From AP-15 sp963750195 (GTDB taxonomy: Bacteria > Pseudomonadota > Alphaproteobacteria > ATCC43930 > CGMCC-115725), in assembly GCA_963750195.1 (NCBI GenBank), contig CAVVPS010000012.1, forward strand, positions 1 to 64,000: a DNA stretch of 64,000 nucleotides, written 5' to 3'. Positions 26,768 to 36,324 of this stretch are shown one piece after another (position 1 is the first letter of the stretch; each line of letters starts with the position of its first letter). The translations under genes and the position numbers were made by a program. Below the pieces are notes generated by a model. That model was not told the DNA's origin. It saw nothing but the letters and a program-made list of their open reading frames with translations, and made no database searches.

Positions 26768-28840
26768 ATGCGCCTTCTGTTCAACCTCGTCCTGTTGGTC
26801 TTTGCTGCGGCCCCGCCGGCGCTGGCGCAGGCGCCGGAGCCGCCTTCCCGCGTCGGCCAAATCAGTTATGTCTCGGGCAACCTCGTTTTCCGCGCCGCCG
26901 GCGACACCCAATGGTCCGCGGCCGGAGTCAACTATCCGGTCGCAACCGGAGGTTCGTTCTCGACCGATCCACAAGCTCGTGCGCAAATCCAGATCGGCCC
27001 GACCACGATCGGCATGGCGGGCGGGACCGAACTCGACGTCACCAATCTGAACGATCAGGTATCCCAGTTCAGCCTGCCGCAGGGGCGCATCAACCTCCAT
27101 CTGCGTCAGCTCGACCACGGCCAGAGCTTCGAGGTCGACCTGCCGCAGGGTGCGGTGTGGCTGCTGCAGTCCGGTTCCTACGACATCGACGCCGGGACCG
27201 CGGATCAGCCGGCGCGCGTCGCGGTATTTGCCGGCAGCGCGCGTTTTGTCGGCGGCGGCGCCGATATCGGCGTCAACCGCGGCGACGCAGCGGTGCTGAC
27301 CGGGGCGAACCCGGTTGTTGCCCGCATCGAGCACGCCGCGCCCGACGCATTCGTCGAATGGTGCGCCGCGCACGACTATCACGCAGAGGGACTGGCGGCG
27401 GCCCATTATGTTTCGCCGCAGATGACCGGCTACGCGGATCTCGATCATTACGGCGGCTGGCAGGGCAACCCGCAATACGGCGAAGTTTGGTATCCAAGCC
27501 AGGTGCCGGCGGATTGGGCGCCCTATCGCGACGGCCGTTGGATCTGGGTCCAGCCCTGGGGCTGGACCTGGGTCGACCAGCAACCCTGGGGCTTCGCGCC
27601 ATTTCATTATGGCCGCTGGGCCTATGTGGGCGACAGATGGGGCTGGGTCCCCGGCAGCTACATGGCGCAGCCGGTCTATGCGCCGGCCCTTGTCGCCTTT
27701 GTCGGCGCCGTTGCGGGAATTGGCCTTGCCGCAGGTGGCGGACCCGCTGTCGGCTGGTTTCCGCTCGGCCCCGGCGAAACCTATTGGCCGAGTTATACCC
27801 ACAACGTGTACTACATTCGCAACGTCAACATTACCAACGTCAAGAATATCAATAATATTGTAGTCCAATCGAACGGGGCGCCGCCGTCGCAGGTCGCGAA
27901 CGCGAATTTCGCCAATCGGCGGTTTGCGACGGTCGTTCCGCAGCGGGTCTTCGCCAACGCCGATCCGGTGGCGCCGGCGGCGATGCATGTGTCGCCCGCG
28001 GCTTTAGAGAAGGCGCCGGTGGTGCTCCATCCGCCTCAGGTCAAGCCGGCGCCGCGGCCGGCCTCCGCGGCAGCACAGGGGCCGCAGCATCCGCGGCCGG
28101 TGCCGATCGGCCCTGGTCTCGCGCCGCCCGCCCGTCCGGCAGGGGCGGTTTCGACTGCGCCGGCTGGTCAGCCGCACCCGCCAGGGACACAGCCGGAGCA
28201 TGCCGCCACGCCGGGCCGCCCGGGCACGCCGCCGAATGAGGCCTCCATCCCGCCGCATCCCGGCGCGGCCAACCTGTCCGAACGCAGTCCGCATATTCCC
28301 GAAGCCGCGGGCGTCGCGAAGACGCTCACACCGGGAGCGCCCGAACACGGTGTTCCCCATCCGGTTGCTGCACCGAACACGGCCGCACTCCCGCCGTCAC
28401 ATCCCCGTGCTGTCCCACCAGCTGCGGAAGCGCGGCCGGTCATCGCCGCACCGGCGCAGCCTGCTGCTGCGGCTAGCCATTCGCCGCGAGGCCCCTCTGC
28501 ACCCGGCTGCTCCGCCGGAACCTCGCCGGGCGGCAGTAAACGAGGCCCACCCGTCGCTCCGCCGCACCCTTCAGCAGCGGCGCAAGCCTTTCACCCGCCG
28601 GCCCCTGCCGTCGCCCGCCCAGTCCCGGCCCTTGCCCGTCCCGTCGCTCCACCACACCCGGCGCCGCCGCCGGCGCAAGCCTTTCACCCGCCGGCCCCTG
28701 CCGTCGCCCACCCGGCTGCGGCCCTTGCACACCCCGTCGCTCCGCCGCATCCCCAGCCAGTACATGTTGCTCCGGCTGCCCATGGCGGCGGCAAGCCGGC
28801 GCCAAAGGAAAAAGGGAAGGAGGGCGACAACCGCCCTTAG
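26768..28840 (+). CDS. FecR/DUF6600 domain secreted protein with Pro/Ala/His-rich tail
   Basis: 690 aa. A signal peptide (MRLLFNLVLLVFAAAPPALAQ) is followed by a FecR-like beta domain (about residues 28-185: VGQISYVSGNLVFRAAGDTQW, ATGGSFSTDPQARAQIQIG) and the Trp/Gly/Tyr-rich DUF6600 region (about 215-300: PYRDGRWIWVQPWGWTWVD, PFHYGRWAYVGDRWGWVPG). Next come an Asn-rich strand (RNVNITNVKNINNI) and a 270-residue disordered Pro/Ala/His tail. The tail holds two near-identical copies of a unit containing QAFHPPAPAVA (nt about 28583-28650 and 28674-28750). Proteins of this family are exported and surface-associated. The gene converges with the ABC exporter, stop to stop, 1 bp apart. Confidence 0.82.
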   Translation: MRLLFNLVLLVFAAAPPALAQAPEPPSRVGQISYVSGNLVFRAAGDTQWSAAGVNYPVATGGSFSTDPQARAQIQIGPTTIGMAGGTELDVTNLNDQVSQFSLPQGRINLHLRQLDHGQSFEVDLPQGAVWLLQSGSYDIDAGTADQPARVAVFAGSARFVGGGADIGVNRGDAAVLTGANPVVARIEHAAPDAFVEWCAAHDYHAEGLAAAHYVSPQMTGYADLDHYGGWQGNPQYGEVWYPSQVPADWAPYRDGRWIWVQPWGWTWVDQQPWGFAPFHYGRWAYVGDRWGWVPGSYMAQPVYAPALVAFVGAVAGIGLAAGGGPAVGWFPLGPGETYWPSYTHNVYYIRNVNITNVKNINNIVVQSNGAPPSQVANANFANRRFATVVPQRVFANADPVAPAAMHVSPAALEKAPVVLHPPQVKPAPRPASAAAQGPQHPRPVPIGPGLAPPARPAGAVSTAPAGQPHPPGTQPEHAATPGRPGTPPNEASIPPHPGAANLSERSPHIPEAAGVAKTLTPGAPEHGVPHPVAAPNTAALPPSHPRAVPPAAEARPVIAAPAQPAAAASHSPRGPSAPGCSAGTSPGGSKRGPPVAPPHPSAAAQAFHPPAPAVARPVPALARPVAPPHPAPPPAQAFHPPAPAVAHPAAALAHPVAPPHPQPVHVAPAAHGGGKPAPKEKGKEGDNRP

Positions 28841-28841
28841 T

Positions 28842-31800
28842 CTAATTCCCGACCGCGCGGAGCGGCTGACGGGCGCCTTCGATCTGGCGGCGGATCAGGC
28901 GGGCGTAGAGGCCGTTGCGGGCGAGGAGTTCGGCGTGGCTGCCGGTTTCGACCAGGCGTCCATGGTCGAGCACCGCCAGGAGATCGGCGTTGCGCACGGT
29001 CGAGAGCCGATGGGCAATAACGATCGTCGTGCGGTCGCGCATCAGCACGTCAAGCGCGCTGCGTACCTGCGCCTCGCTCACCGCGTCGAGATGCGAGGTC
29101 GCCTCGTCGAGCACCAGGGTCGGCGCGTTCTTTAAAAAGGCGCGCGCGATCGCCACCCGCTGGCGCTGGCCGCCGGAAAGCTGGACGCCGCGCTCGCCGA
29201 CCGGGGTGTCCAGCCCCTCGGGCAGGCTGTCCACAAACTCAGCGAGGGCGGCCTGGTCGAGCGCGCGGTGGACCGCCGCCTCGTCGGCCTCGGGCCGGGC
29301 CAGCGCCACATTGGCGCGCAAGGTATCGTTGAACAGATAGGTGTCCTGCGAGACCAAGGAGACCCGGTGGCGCAGATGGTCGAGCTCGAACTCGCGCAGA
29401 TCGACGCCGTCGATCAAAATCCGCCCGGCGCTCGGGTCCCAGAAGCGCAGCAACAAATTGGCGATCGTGGTCTTGCCGGCGCCCGAGGGTCCCACTAGCG
29501 CCAATGTCGCGCCCGCCGGCACATTCAGCCGGATGTCGGTCAGCGCCGCGCGCCGCGCGCCCGGATAGGTAAAACTGGCCCCCTCGAAGCGGATCGCCGA
29601 GCCGCCGTCGGGCTCGGGCGGGCGCAGCGGGCCATCGATGACTGCGGGTTGCTCGCGATGCACGGCATAGAGCCGGCGCGTCGATGCGATCGTGTCGGCC
29701 AGCTGGCGGCTGACCTGGGCGATCTCCGAGATCGGCAGAAACGACGACAAAGACAGCAGGATCAGCAGCGGCAGCATCGTCGGGGCGAGATGATGCTCGG
29801 CGGCGAGCCGCGCCCCGACGACCGCGACTGCGAGCCCGCCGAGCCCGGTCACGGTTTCGAGCCGGGCGGTCTGGGCCGACAAATCGCCGAGCAGTTCGAG
29901 ACGGATCTTTTGATAGCCGCGCACCAGCTCCATAAAGCCGCGGCGCCGGCCGGCAACCGCCTGAAACGCGACCAGGTCGTTGAGACCCTGGATCGTCTCG
30001 GTCACATACGCGCCCAAAAGCCCGAGCGCGTCCCGCGCCGCGCCGCCGAGGCGGTCAATCCGCGCCCGGGTCACCACCGGCGCCAGCGCCGCGAACAGTA
30101 CGAACGGCAGCAAAGCGAGGGCGATCGGCCAGGCGGCAACGGCCAGAACGATCAGCACGGTCGAGGGCACCAGCACCGCCACCAGCGCCGGCGCCACGGT
30201 GTGGGCGAAGAAATATTCGACGGTCTCGACATCCTGGCTGGCGAGCGCGATCAGATCGCCCGAGCGTCGGCGCATCAGATAGGCCGGCGCCAGGGCATCG
30301 AGCTTGGCGAACAGCGCGATCCGCATTTCCGCCAACAGGCGATAGGCGATGTCGTGCGCGAGCCAGGATTCGAGCCAATGGAGCAGCCCGGCCAGCGGCG
30401 CGGCGAGGGCCAGTAATATCAAGAGGTAACCAAACGGCGATGCGGTCTTGACCGCGGCTACGGCAAGCGCGCCGATGATGCCAACGCCGATAAAGGCGGC
30501 CACGCGCGCGATGCCCGAGCCGACGACGATCGCGAACCGTCGCCGCCACGGTTTGATGATCTCGACTAGGGTACCGAGCGTCGCGACCCAGCCAACCGAC
30601 GCGGCCTCGGCCGCGACCGCGTCCGGCGCCGTCGCGACAGCCATTTCGATCTGCTCGCGCTCGCCGGCGGCGCGCGGCGCGAGGCTGTCCTCAATCAAGG
30701 CGATATCGTCCTCGCGCTCTTCGGCCTGGGCCCCCATCAGCCGGCGATAGGGCCCGTCGCGGCGGATCAGCTCGGCATGCCGGCCGGATTCGACGACGCG
30801 GCCCTTGTCGAGGACGAGGATGCGATCGGTCCCGATCACGCTCGACAGCCGATGCGCCAGGATCAAGGTCGTGCGCCCGGCCGAAAGCTGGTCGAGGGCC
30901 CGCTGGATCACTGCCTCGTTTTCGGCGTCGACCGAGGACAATGCCTCGTCGAGGATCAGAATCGGCGCGTCGCGCAGCAGGGCGCGGGCGATCGCCAGCC
31001 GCTGGCGCTGTCCGCCCGACAGCATGACCCCGCGCTCGCCGATCATCGTCTGATAGCCCTGCGGCAGAGCCGAGATGAACTCGTGGGCGTTGGCGTCGCG
31101 GGCCGCGGCTTCCAGTTCCTCGCGGCCGGCGTCGGGCTTGCCGAGCCGCAGATTCTCCTCGACCGTGCCGTGGAACAGATAGGTGTCCTGATGAACGACG
31201 GCGATCATCCGACGCACCGCCTCGGGATCGAGTGTCTTCAGATCGCGGCCACCGATCAGCACTGTGCCTTGTTGCGGGTCGAACAGGCGCAGCAACAGGC
31301 GCGCGACCGAGGATTTTCCCGATCCGCTCGGGCCGACGATGCCGATCTTCTCGCCGGCGGCGACGGTAAAGGAGAGCCCGTCATGGGCGGCGCCGCGGCC
31401 GCCGGGATAGGCGAAATGAACATCTTTGAAAGCGATCGTGGGCATTAGCGGAACGACCGCCTGCAAATTCGGCGGGTGCGGCTGCACCAGCGGCTCGGCG
31501 GCCAACAGCGCGTTGATGCCGGCGGCGGCCGATTGCCCGACCATCCCTTGATGCAGCACCGTGCGCAGGTCGCGCAGTGGTCGGAACACCTCGGTTCCGG
31601 CCATCAGCACGATCAACAATGCCTGGATGCTCATCAATCCGTGCGACACCCGCCACACACCGAGCGCCAGTGCGGCGGCGGCGCCGATCGCCACCCCGCA
31701 ATCGGTGATGCCGCGGGTCATCACTCCGGTCGACAGCACGCGCAGGGTGCTGTCGCACAGCTCGCGCGCCTTGTCGGCGAGCCGTATGCCAAAGGCCCGG

Positions 31801-32441
31801 CTCTGACCGAACGCCTTCAAGGTCGGCAGCCCTTGGACGCCGTCGAGAAACTCGGAGCCGAAAGCTTTGAGAGCCCGTTGGCGACCGTGGCTGGACCGCT
31901 GCTCGAGATGCACGAAGACGGTCGGCGCGAGCAGGGTCACCAGCGCGAAGGCCAGCATCACCGTCGCCACCGGGACGTCCCAGAAGGCGATGAAGACGAA
32001 GATCGCGATCGGCGTCAGGACGGCGATCGATAGCTGCGGCACGTATTGGCCGAAAAAGGTCTGCAGTTGTTCGACGCCGTCGACGATCGACAGCATCACC
32101 CCGCCGGTGCGCTCGCCGGCGAACCAGGCCGGCCCGAGTTCGGCAATCTTGTCATAGAGGCGGCCGCGCAAGGTCTCCTGCACCCGCGTCGCTGTGCGGT
32201 GCGAGACCATCGCCCGGTGGTGCTCGATAAATCCGCGCAGTAGCACCGCGGCGGCAACCCCCACGGCCGGGATCGCCACGGCGAGAAACCCGGCGCCGTT
32301 GAAGACGTGCGACAACAGCACGCCGAGGATAGCAAAGCGGGCGATGCCGACGACCGAGGCGACGAGCCCGAGCAGGATCGCGAAGACGATCCACCCCCGC
32401 AACCCGCGCGTCAGCTCCCACAGACGTCGGTCGAAGTACAT
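28842..32441 (-). CDS. fused tandem ABC exporter, CydDC-like
   Basis: 1199 aa containing two complete TMD-NBD exporter halves in one chain. Half 1: TM region residues about 15-310, Walker A GPSGSGKSSVARLL near 369, signature LSGGQRQRLAIARALL, Walker B ILILDEALSS. Half 2: TM region about 640-880, Walker A GPSGAGKTTIANLLL near 984, signature LSGGQRQRVAIARAFL, LVLDEATSHLD. Both NBDs look catalytically complete. The CydD and CydC proteins that export cysteine and glutathione are normally separate chains; this looks like a fusion of such a pair, but other multidrug or lipid ABC exporters are not excluded. GGGAG precedes the ATG. No cytochrome bd genes are adjacent. Confidence 0.88.
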   Translation of the reverse strand: MYFDRRLWELTRGLRGWIVFAILLGLVASVVGIARFAILGVLLSHVFNGAGFLAVAIPAVGVAAAVLLRGFIEHHRAMVSHRTATRVQETLRGRLYDKIAELGPAWFAGERTGGVMLSIVDGVEQLQTFFGQYVPQLSIAVLTPIAIFVFIAFWDVPVATVMLAFALVTLLAPTVFVHLEQRSSHGRQRALKAFGSEFLDGVQGLPTLKAFGQSRAFGIRLADKARELCDSTLRVLSTGVMTRGITDCGVAIGAAAALALGVWRVSHGLMSIQALLIVLMAGTEVFRPLRDLRTVLHQGMVGQSAAAGINALLAAEPLVQPHPPNLQAVVPLMPTIAFKDVHFAYPGGRGAAHDGLSFTVAAGEKIGIVGPSGSGKSSVARLLLRLFDPQQGTVLIGGRDLKTLDPEAVRRMIAVVHQDTYLFHGTVEENLRLGKPDAGREELEAAARDANAHEFISALPQGYQTMIGERGVMLSGGQRQRLAIARALLRDAPILILDEALSSVDAENEAVIQRALDQLSAGRTTLILAHRLSSVIGTDRILVLDKGRVVESGRHAELIRRDGPYRRLMGAQAEEREDDIALIEDSLAPRAAGEREQIEMAVATAPDAVAAEAASVGWVATLGTLVEIIKPWRRRFAIVVGSGIARVAAFIGVGIIGALAVAAVKTASPFGYLLILLALAAPLAGLLHWLESWLAHDIAYRLLAEMRIALFAKLDALAPAYLMRRRSGDLIALASQDVETVEYFFAHTVAPALVAVLVPSTVLIVLAVAAWPIALALLPFVLFAALAPVVTRARIDRLGGAARDALGLLGAYVTETIQGLNDLVAFQAVAGRRRGFMELVRGYQKIRLELLGDLSAQTARLETVTGLGGLAVAVVGARLAAEHHLAPTMLPLLILLSLSSFLPISEIAQVSRQLADTIASTRRLYAVHREQPAVIDGPLRPPEPDGGSAIRFEGASFTYPGARRAALTDIRLNVPAGATLALVGPSGAGKTTIANLLLRFWDPSAGRILIDGVDLREFELDHLRHRVSLVSQDTYLFNDTLRANVALARPEADEAAVHRALDQAALAEFVDSLPEGLDTPVGERGVQLSGGQRQRVAIARAFLKNAPTLVLDEATSHLDAVSEAQVRSALDVLMRDRTTIVIAHRLSTVRNADLLAVLDHGRLVETGSHAELLARNGLYARLIRRQIEGARQPLRAVGN

Positions 32442-32856
32442 CGGCGCTACTCCCTCGTACGGTCATGATCATAGCCGACAATCCCGGTCCTTCAGGGGAA
32501 TTATCGATGCGCCCGGCCGATGCCGGCATAACGCCCCGGTCGGATCCACCCGATCTGCCCAGGGCCTGCGTGCGCAATGATCGGCCGGATCCGGAAACTC
32601 TTCGACCAGCGCCGGTATGCGCTTGCCGTTACGCGCGGACTTGCGGCGGGCATATCCGACCCGGCTCGGCGTTGCTCCTCGATAACCGCGAGCGGCGACC
32701 CGCTCGAGGATCGTCGACACGTTGCGCCGTCATCCGCGGTGCTGCTGCCGCGTTCTACTGGACGGCCGGTCTCTTTGCTGCTATTATACTCATGGGTTAT
32801 GGGCAGCGCCGTCGCGATCCGCGACGGTTAACGATATTGGAAATCTCCAATCAGCA
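32442..32856. other. intergenic region upstream of the EPS/Prs gene cluster
   Basis: 415 bp between two divergent genes. It must hold the promoters of the ABC exporter and of the glycosyltransferase/Prs run. No clear sigma-54 -24/-12 pair with correct spacing or operator was found. A plus-strand frame of 84 codons (32577-32831) has no recognisable features. Confidence 0.5.
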
Positions 32857-34266
32857 ATGCAGCTCAGACTGTTCAGACATTTTGTCCCTATTTCGGTCGT
32901 GTTGCTGGTGTCGTCGGACGCGCTGCTGATCACTGGCGCGCTCTACCAGATGTTGTCTCAGTCGAACGAGAATACGCCGTTAATCTTTGGCGTCGCGAGC
33001 TTCCCCGCCCAGTTCGCGGCGGGCTTTTCGATCGCAGCGGTCGGCGCGATGATTTCCATCGGTCTCTATGGGGAACAGACTTTTGTCGATTTTCGGCTGC
33101 TGATCGGCAAGATCGCGGTCGCCTTTGTGCTGGTGCTGATGCTTGTCCTGGTATCGGCATCCTTTTGGCGCGAAGGATTTGAGCAGTTGTCGGCCACTGG
33201 AAATCTGCCGTTGAAGGCAGCTTTGGTCTGGCTCGGGTGCATATCGGTGACGCGCGGGACCTTTCTGGTGACCCTAGGCCGTGGGCTGCTGAAGCGGCGG
33301 ATCATCGTCCTCGGCAACGGAACCCAAGCAGCGCGCATCGCTAAATTGGTCGAGGCCGGCGAGAACCAGCATTTCGCACCGGTGTCGTTTGTGCGGACGC
33401 CGGACGAGCGCGCGGTGGTCGGGGCCGACGCGCCGGGCTGGTCGGAGGGCGGTCCCGACTCGCTTGCCGATCTCGCCTATCGACTAGGCGCGAGCGAGGT
33501 CGTGGTCGCGACCGACGATCGCCGCGGCCTGCCCGTCCGTCAATTGCTGCATTGCAAGCTGGCCGGCATTAGAGTGACCGATTTCCTGGACTTCTGGGAG
33601 CGCGAGACGAGAACAGTCGACCTCGAGGCCTTGCGTCCCAGTTGGCTGTTCTATTCCGACGGGTTCCGCTGCGGCGTCGTCGACGAGGGGCTGAAGCGTG
33701 CCTTCGACATCGCGGTCAGTCTGGCGCTGCTGATTTTCTCGCTGCCGCTGCTGGCGGCAACCGCCTGCCTGATCAAACTCGACAGCCCAGGGCCGATCCT
33801 CTACCGCCAGGACCGGGTCGGATCGCGCGGCAAGATTTTCACGATCTTCAAATTCCGCAGCATGCGGGTGGATGCCGAACGGGACGGCAGCCCCAAATGG
33901 GCGATGAAAGGCGATCCGCGGGTCACCCAAGTCGGGGCGTTCATCCGTAAGTTGCGCATCGACGAGCTTCCGCAAATTCTCAATGTCCTGCGCGGCGACA
34001 TGAGCTTTGTCGGGCCGCGCCCTGAGCGCCCCTTTTTTGTCGCCGATCTGACCAAGGCCGTGCCCTACTATGCCGAGCGGCATTGGGCTCGCCCCGGCAT
34101 CACCGGTTGGGCGCAGATCAATTATCCCTATGGCGCCTCGATTGAGGATGCGCGGCGTAAGCTTTCTTTCGACCTCTACTACGTAAAGAATCAAAGCATT
34201 TTCTTGGATTTCCTAATATTGCTGCAGACGGCGCGGGTGATCTTCTGGAATCACGGCGCAAGATAG
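32857..34266 (+). CDS. exopolysaccharide undecaprenyl-phosphate sugar transferase (EpsB-like, PEP-CTERM associated)
   Basis: 469 aa inner-membrane priming glycosyltransferase that transfers a sugar phosphate to undecaprenyl phosphate to start EPS repeat-unit assembly. Four N-terminal TM helices (residues about 10-130), a nucleotide-binding-like middle (RRIIVLGNGTQAARIAKL), a further TM helix (RAFDIAVSLALLIFSLPLLA) and the bacterial sugar transferase domain (LDSPGPILYRQDRVGSRGK, FTIFKFRSMR, RKLRIDELPQILNVLRGDM, FVGPRPERP, PGITGWAQINYPYG). The pattern fits the TIGR03013-type transferases of exosortase/PEP-CTERM EPS loci, supported by the PrsK/PrsR/PrsT genes that follow. Start at the ATG giving MQLRLFRHFVP; the frame extends upstream to 32722. 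Confidence 0.9.
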   Translation: MQLRLFRHFVPISVVLLVSSDALLITGALYQMLSQSNENTPLIFGVASFPAQFAAGFSIAAVGAMISIGLYGEQTFVDFRLLIGKIAVAFVLVLMLVLVSASFWREGFEQLSATGNLPLKAALVWLGCISVTRGTFLVTLGRGLLKRRIIVLGNGTQAARIAKLVEAGENQHFAPVSFVRTPDERAVVGADAPGWSEGGPDSLADLAYRLGASEVVVATDDRRGLPVRQLLHCKLAGIRVTDFLDFWERETRTVDLEALRPSWLFYSDGFRCGVVDEGLKRAFDIAVSLALLIFSLPLLAATACLIKLDSPGPILYRQDRVGSRGKIFTIFKFRSMRVDAERDGSPKWAMKGDPRVTQVGAFIRKLRIDELPQILNVLRGDMSFVGPRPERPFFVADLTKAVPYYAERHWARPGITGWAQINYPYGASIEDARRKLSFDLYYVKNQSIFLDFLILLQTARVIFWNHGAR

Positions 34267-34339
34267 GACAACGAAGCTGGCAAGTACCGTCGTCGAAACA
34301 GTTTATTCAGGAAGTGCGCTAGCGTTCGTCCTGATAATC

Positions 34340-36319
34340 TTGCTGATGGTTGTGCGAGGCCGGACCAGCCGAACCGGCGTTGCGATCATCGGCTGCTGCC
34401 TGGCTTCGGCCGCTTGGGCGGCGGCGACGGCGGCGACGGGGGCCCTTCCGGTCGGCGTTCCAGCGCTCTTCGATAGTGTCCGGCTTTCCGCGTGGCTGCT
34501 GTTCGCGGTGGCGCTGGTCACTGTACATGCCAGCGACGGCTCGGAGGTCGGGCGGCGCTACCTGGTTGCGGCGGCGGTTTTCTGCACCGCCGCGGTCGCG
34601 ATCGACGTCTGGACGCTGACCCTCGGTGGGGATATCGCGACCCTCTACGCGCAGCTGCTGGTCCGCGTCGGGTTCGGCGTCTTCGGGCTGCTGACGATCG
34701 AGAACCTGTGGCGTAACACCGCCGCATCGCGGCGCTGGCACGTATGGCCGGTGTGCCTGGCTCTGGGCCTGCTCTACGCCTATGAGCTGTTTTTCTTCTC
34801 GGACGTGTTCATCACCCGCGGCCGGATCGACCCAGGCTTGGCACTCGGGCGGGCGGTTGCCGCGGCGTTCATGACGCCGCTGCTGGCTCTGGCCATGGTG
34901 CGCAACCGCGAGTGGCGGGTCGACATTCATGTCTCCCGGCAGGTCGTGCTGCACACAGTCACCCTGGTGGCGAGCGGATGCTTTCTGTTGGCCGTGGCCA
35001 TCGTCGGAATGCTGCTGCGCGGGTTCGGCGGCGACTGGGGTCTGGTACTGCAGCTGGCAATGCTGTTCGGCAGCATCGTCGTGCTGGTCACGGTGCTGTC
35101 TTCGGGGAGTTTGCGGCAGCGGCTGAAATTGCTGATCTCGCGAAATTTCTTCACGCATCGCTATGATTATCGTGTTGAGTGGCTCAAATTCATCGACCTG
35201 ATATCGGCGCCACGAGAGGCCGAAGAACTGCAGGTCAGGATCATTCGCGCACTCGCCGAATTCGTCGACAGCCCGAGCGGGATGCTGTGGTCGTTGGCGC
35301 CGGGGACCGGTTACAGCCCGACCGCGACATGGAAGCTTCGCGCCGACCTCGGGGCGAAGGTGGCGGCCGACGACCCGTTCGTAGCAGGCTTTCGCAACGG
35401 GGGTTGGATTCAGGAACATTCGCCCGACGCGGCAGGCGAGGCCTGGCTATTCGCCTCGCCTCGGGCCTGGCTGGCCGTCCCGTTGCCGCATCGCCACGAA
35501 ATTGTCGGCTTTGTCGTGCTCGATCGTGCGACCCACTCGGTCGGGCTCGATTGGGAGGCGTTCGATCTGCTGCGCGCGGCCGGCCGCCAGGCCGCTAGCT
35601 ATCTCGCCGAGGAGCGCTCGACCAAAGGTCTGCGCGACGCGGAGCTGTTGACCGAATACAGTAAGCGGTTCGCCTTTGTCGTGCACGACATCAAGAATCT
35701 CGCAAGCCAGCTCGGTCTAATCGTGTCCAATGCCCGCCGCTACATCGACGATCCCGACTTCCAGCGCGACATGCTCCAGACAGTAGAGGATTCGGTGGCG
35801 CGGATGAACAATCTGCTCAGCCAGCTCAAGGCCAACGCTGCGCCTCGGCCAGCCACGCTCGCCAACCCAGAGGCTCTCGTGGCCGCCGTCGCAGCCGAGT
35901 TCGCGTCCGGTTCGGTCATCGTCGAGACCAGCGGCGCCGACCCGGAGACAGCCGTTGCGATCGCTCCCGAACGGCTGCGCTCGGCGCTTGTCCATCTTGT
36001 CCAAAACGCTCTCGACGCTTCACCGCCGGAGGACCCGGTCATCATCTCCACGCGCCGGCTCGGCAGCCAATTCACCATCGCCGTCGTCGATCGTGGCGCG
36101 GGCATGAACGAAACCTTCATTCGCGATGAGCTATTCCTGCCGTTCCGCTCGACGAAATCGGGCGGCTACGGCATCGGCGCCTTTCAAACTCGCGAGCTGA
36201 TCCGTATGGCAGGAGGCGACATCGAGGTGATTTCCAAGCCAGGAGCGGGCACGACGATGCGCATCGCCTTGCCCGTGGTCCTCGACCACGAGACGGCGAC
36301 CTCCTCTGCCGCGGCTTGA
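34340..36319 (+). CDS. prsK: PEP-CTERM system sensor histidine kinase PrsK
   Basis: Membrane histidine kinase, about 660-680 aa. A hydrophobic N-terminal region of 7-8 TM helices (residues about 1-270) is followed by a GAF-like domain (about 290-420), an H-box FVVHDIKNLASQLGLI (phospho-acceptor His near 448, the characteristic HDIKNL form of PrsK) and an HATPase with N-box HLVQNALDAS, G1 DRGAGM and G2 GGYGIGAFQTREL. The first TM helix seems to begin upstream of the TTG at 34340. The frame is open to 34265 without an ATG, so a rare start such as the CTG at 34277 or a lost base should be considered. The stop abuts prsR; the pair forms one signalling unit. Confidence 0.88.
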   Translation: MLMVVRGRTSRTGVAIIGCCLASAAWAAATAATGALPVGVPALFDSVRLSAWLLFAVALVTVHASDGSEVGRRYLVAAAVFCTAAVAIDVWTLTLGGDIATLYAQLLVRVGFGVFGLLTIENLWRNTAASRRWHVWPVCLALGLLYAYELFFFSDVFITRGRIDPGLALGRAVAAAFMTPLLALAMVRNREWRVDIHVSRQVVLHTVTLVASGCFLLAVAIVGMLLRGFGGDWGLVLQLAMLFGSIVVLVTVLSSGSLRQRLKLLISRNFFTHRYDYRVEWLKFIDLISAPREAEELQVRIIRALAEFVDSPSGMLWSLAPGTGYSPTATWKLRADLGAKVAADDPFVAGFRNGGWIQEHSPDAAGEAWLFASPRAWLAVPLPHRHEIVGFVVLDRATHSVGLDWEAFDLLRAAGRQAASYLAEERSTKGLRDAELLTEYSKRFAFVVHDIKNLASQLGLIVSNARRYIDDPDFQRDMLQTVEDSVARMNNLLSQLKANAAPRPATLANPEALVAAVAAEFASGSVIVETSGADPETAVAIAPERLRSALVHLVQNALDASPPEDPVIISTRRLGSQFTIAVVDRGAGMNETFIRDELFLPFRSTKSGGYGIGAFQTRELIRMAGGDIEVISKPGAGTTMRIALPVVLDHETATSSAAA

Positions 36320-36324
36320 GAACC

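Noticed and set aside
26491..26784. Minus-strand frame of 97 codons before the FecR gene
   Set aside because: Overlaps the start of a well-supported gene, has no recognisable domain and no convincing ribosome-binding site.
32740..32800. Possible sigma-54 promoter (TGGACGG ... TTTGCT) before the EPS transferase
   Set aside because: The GG and GC elements are not 10 bp apart as the -24/-12 consensus requires.
32577..32831. Plus-strand frame of 84 codons upstream of the EPS transferase
   Set aside because: No homology pattern, no clear start signal; probably promoter DNA.
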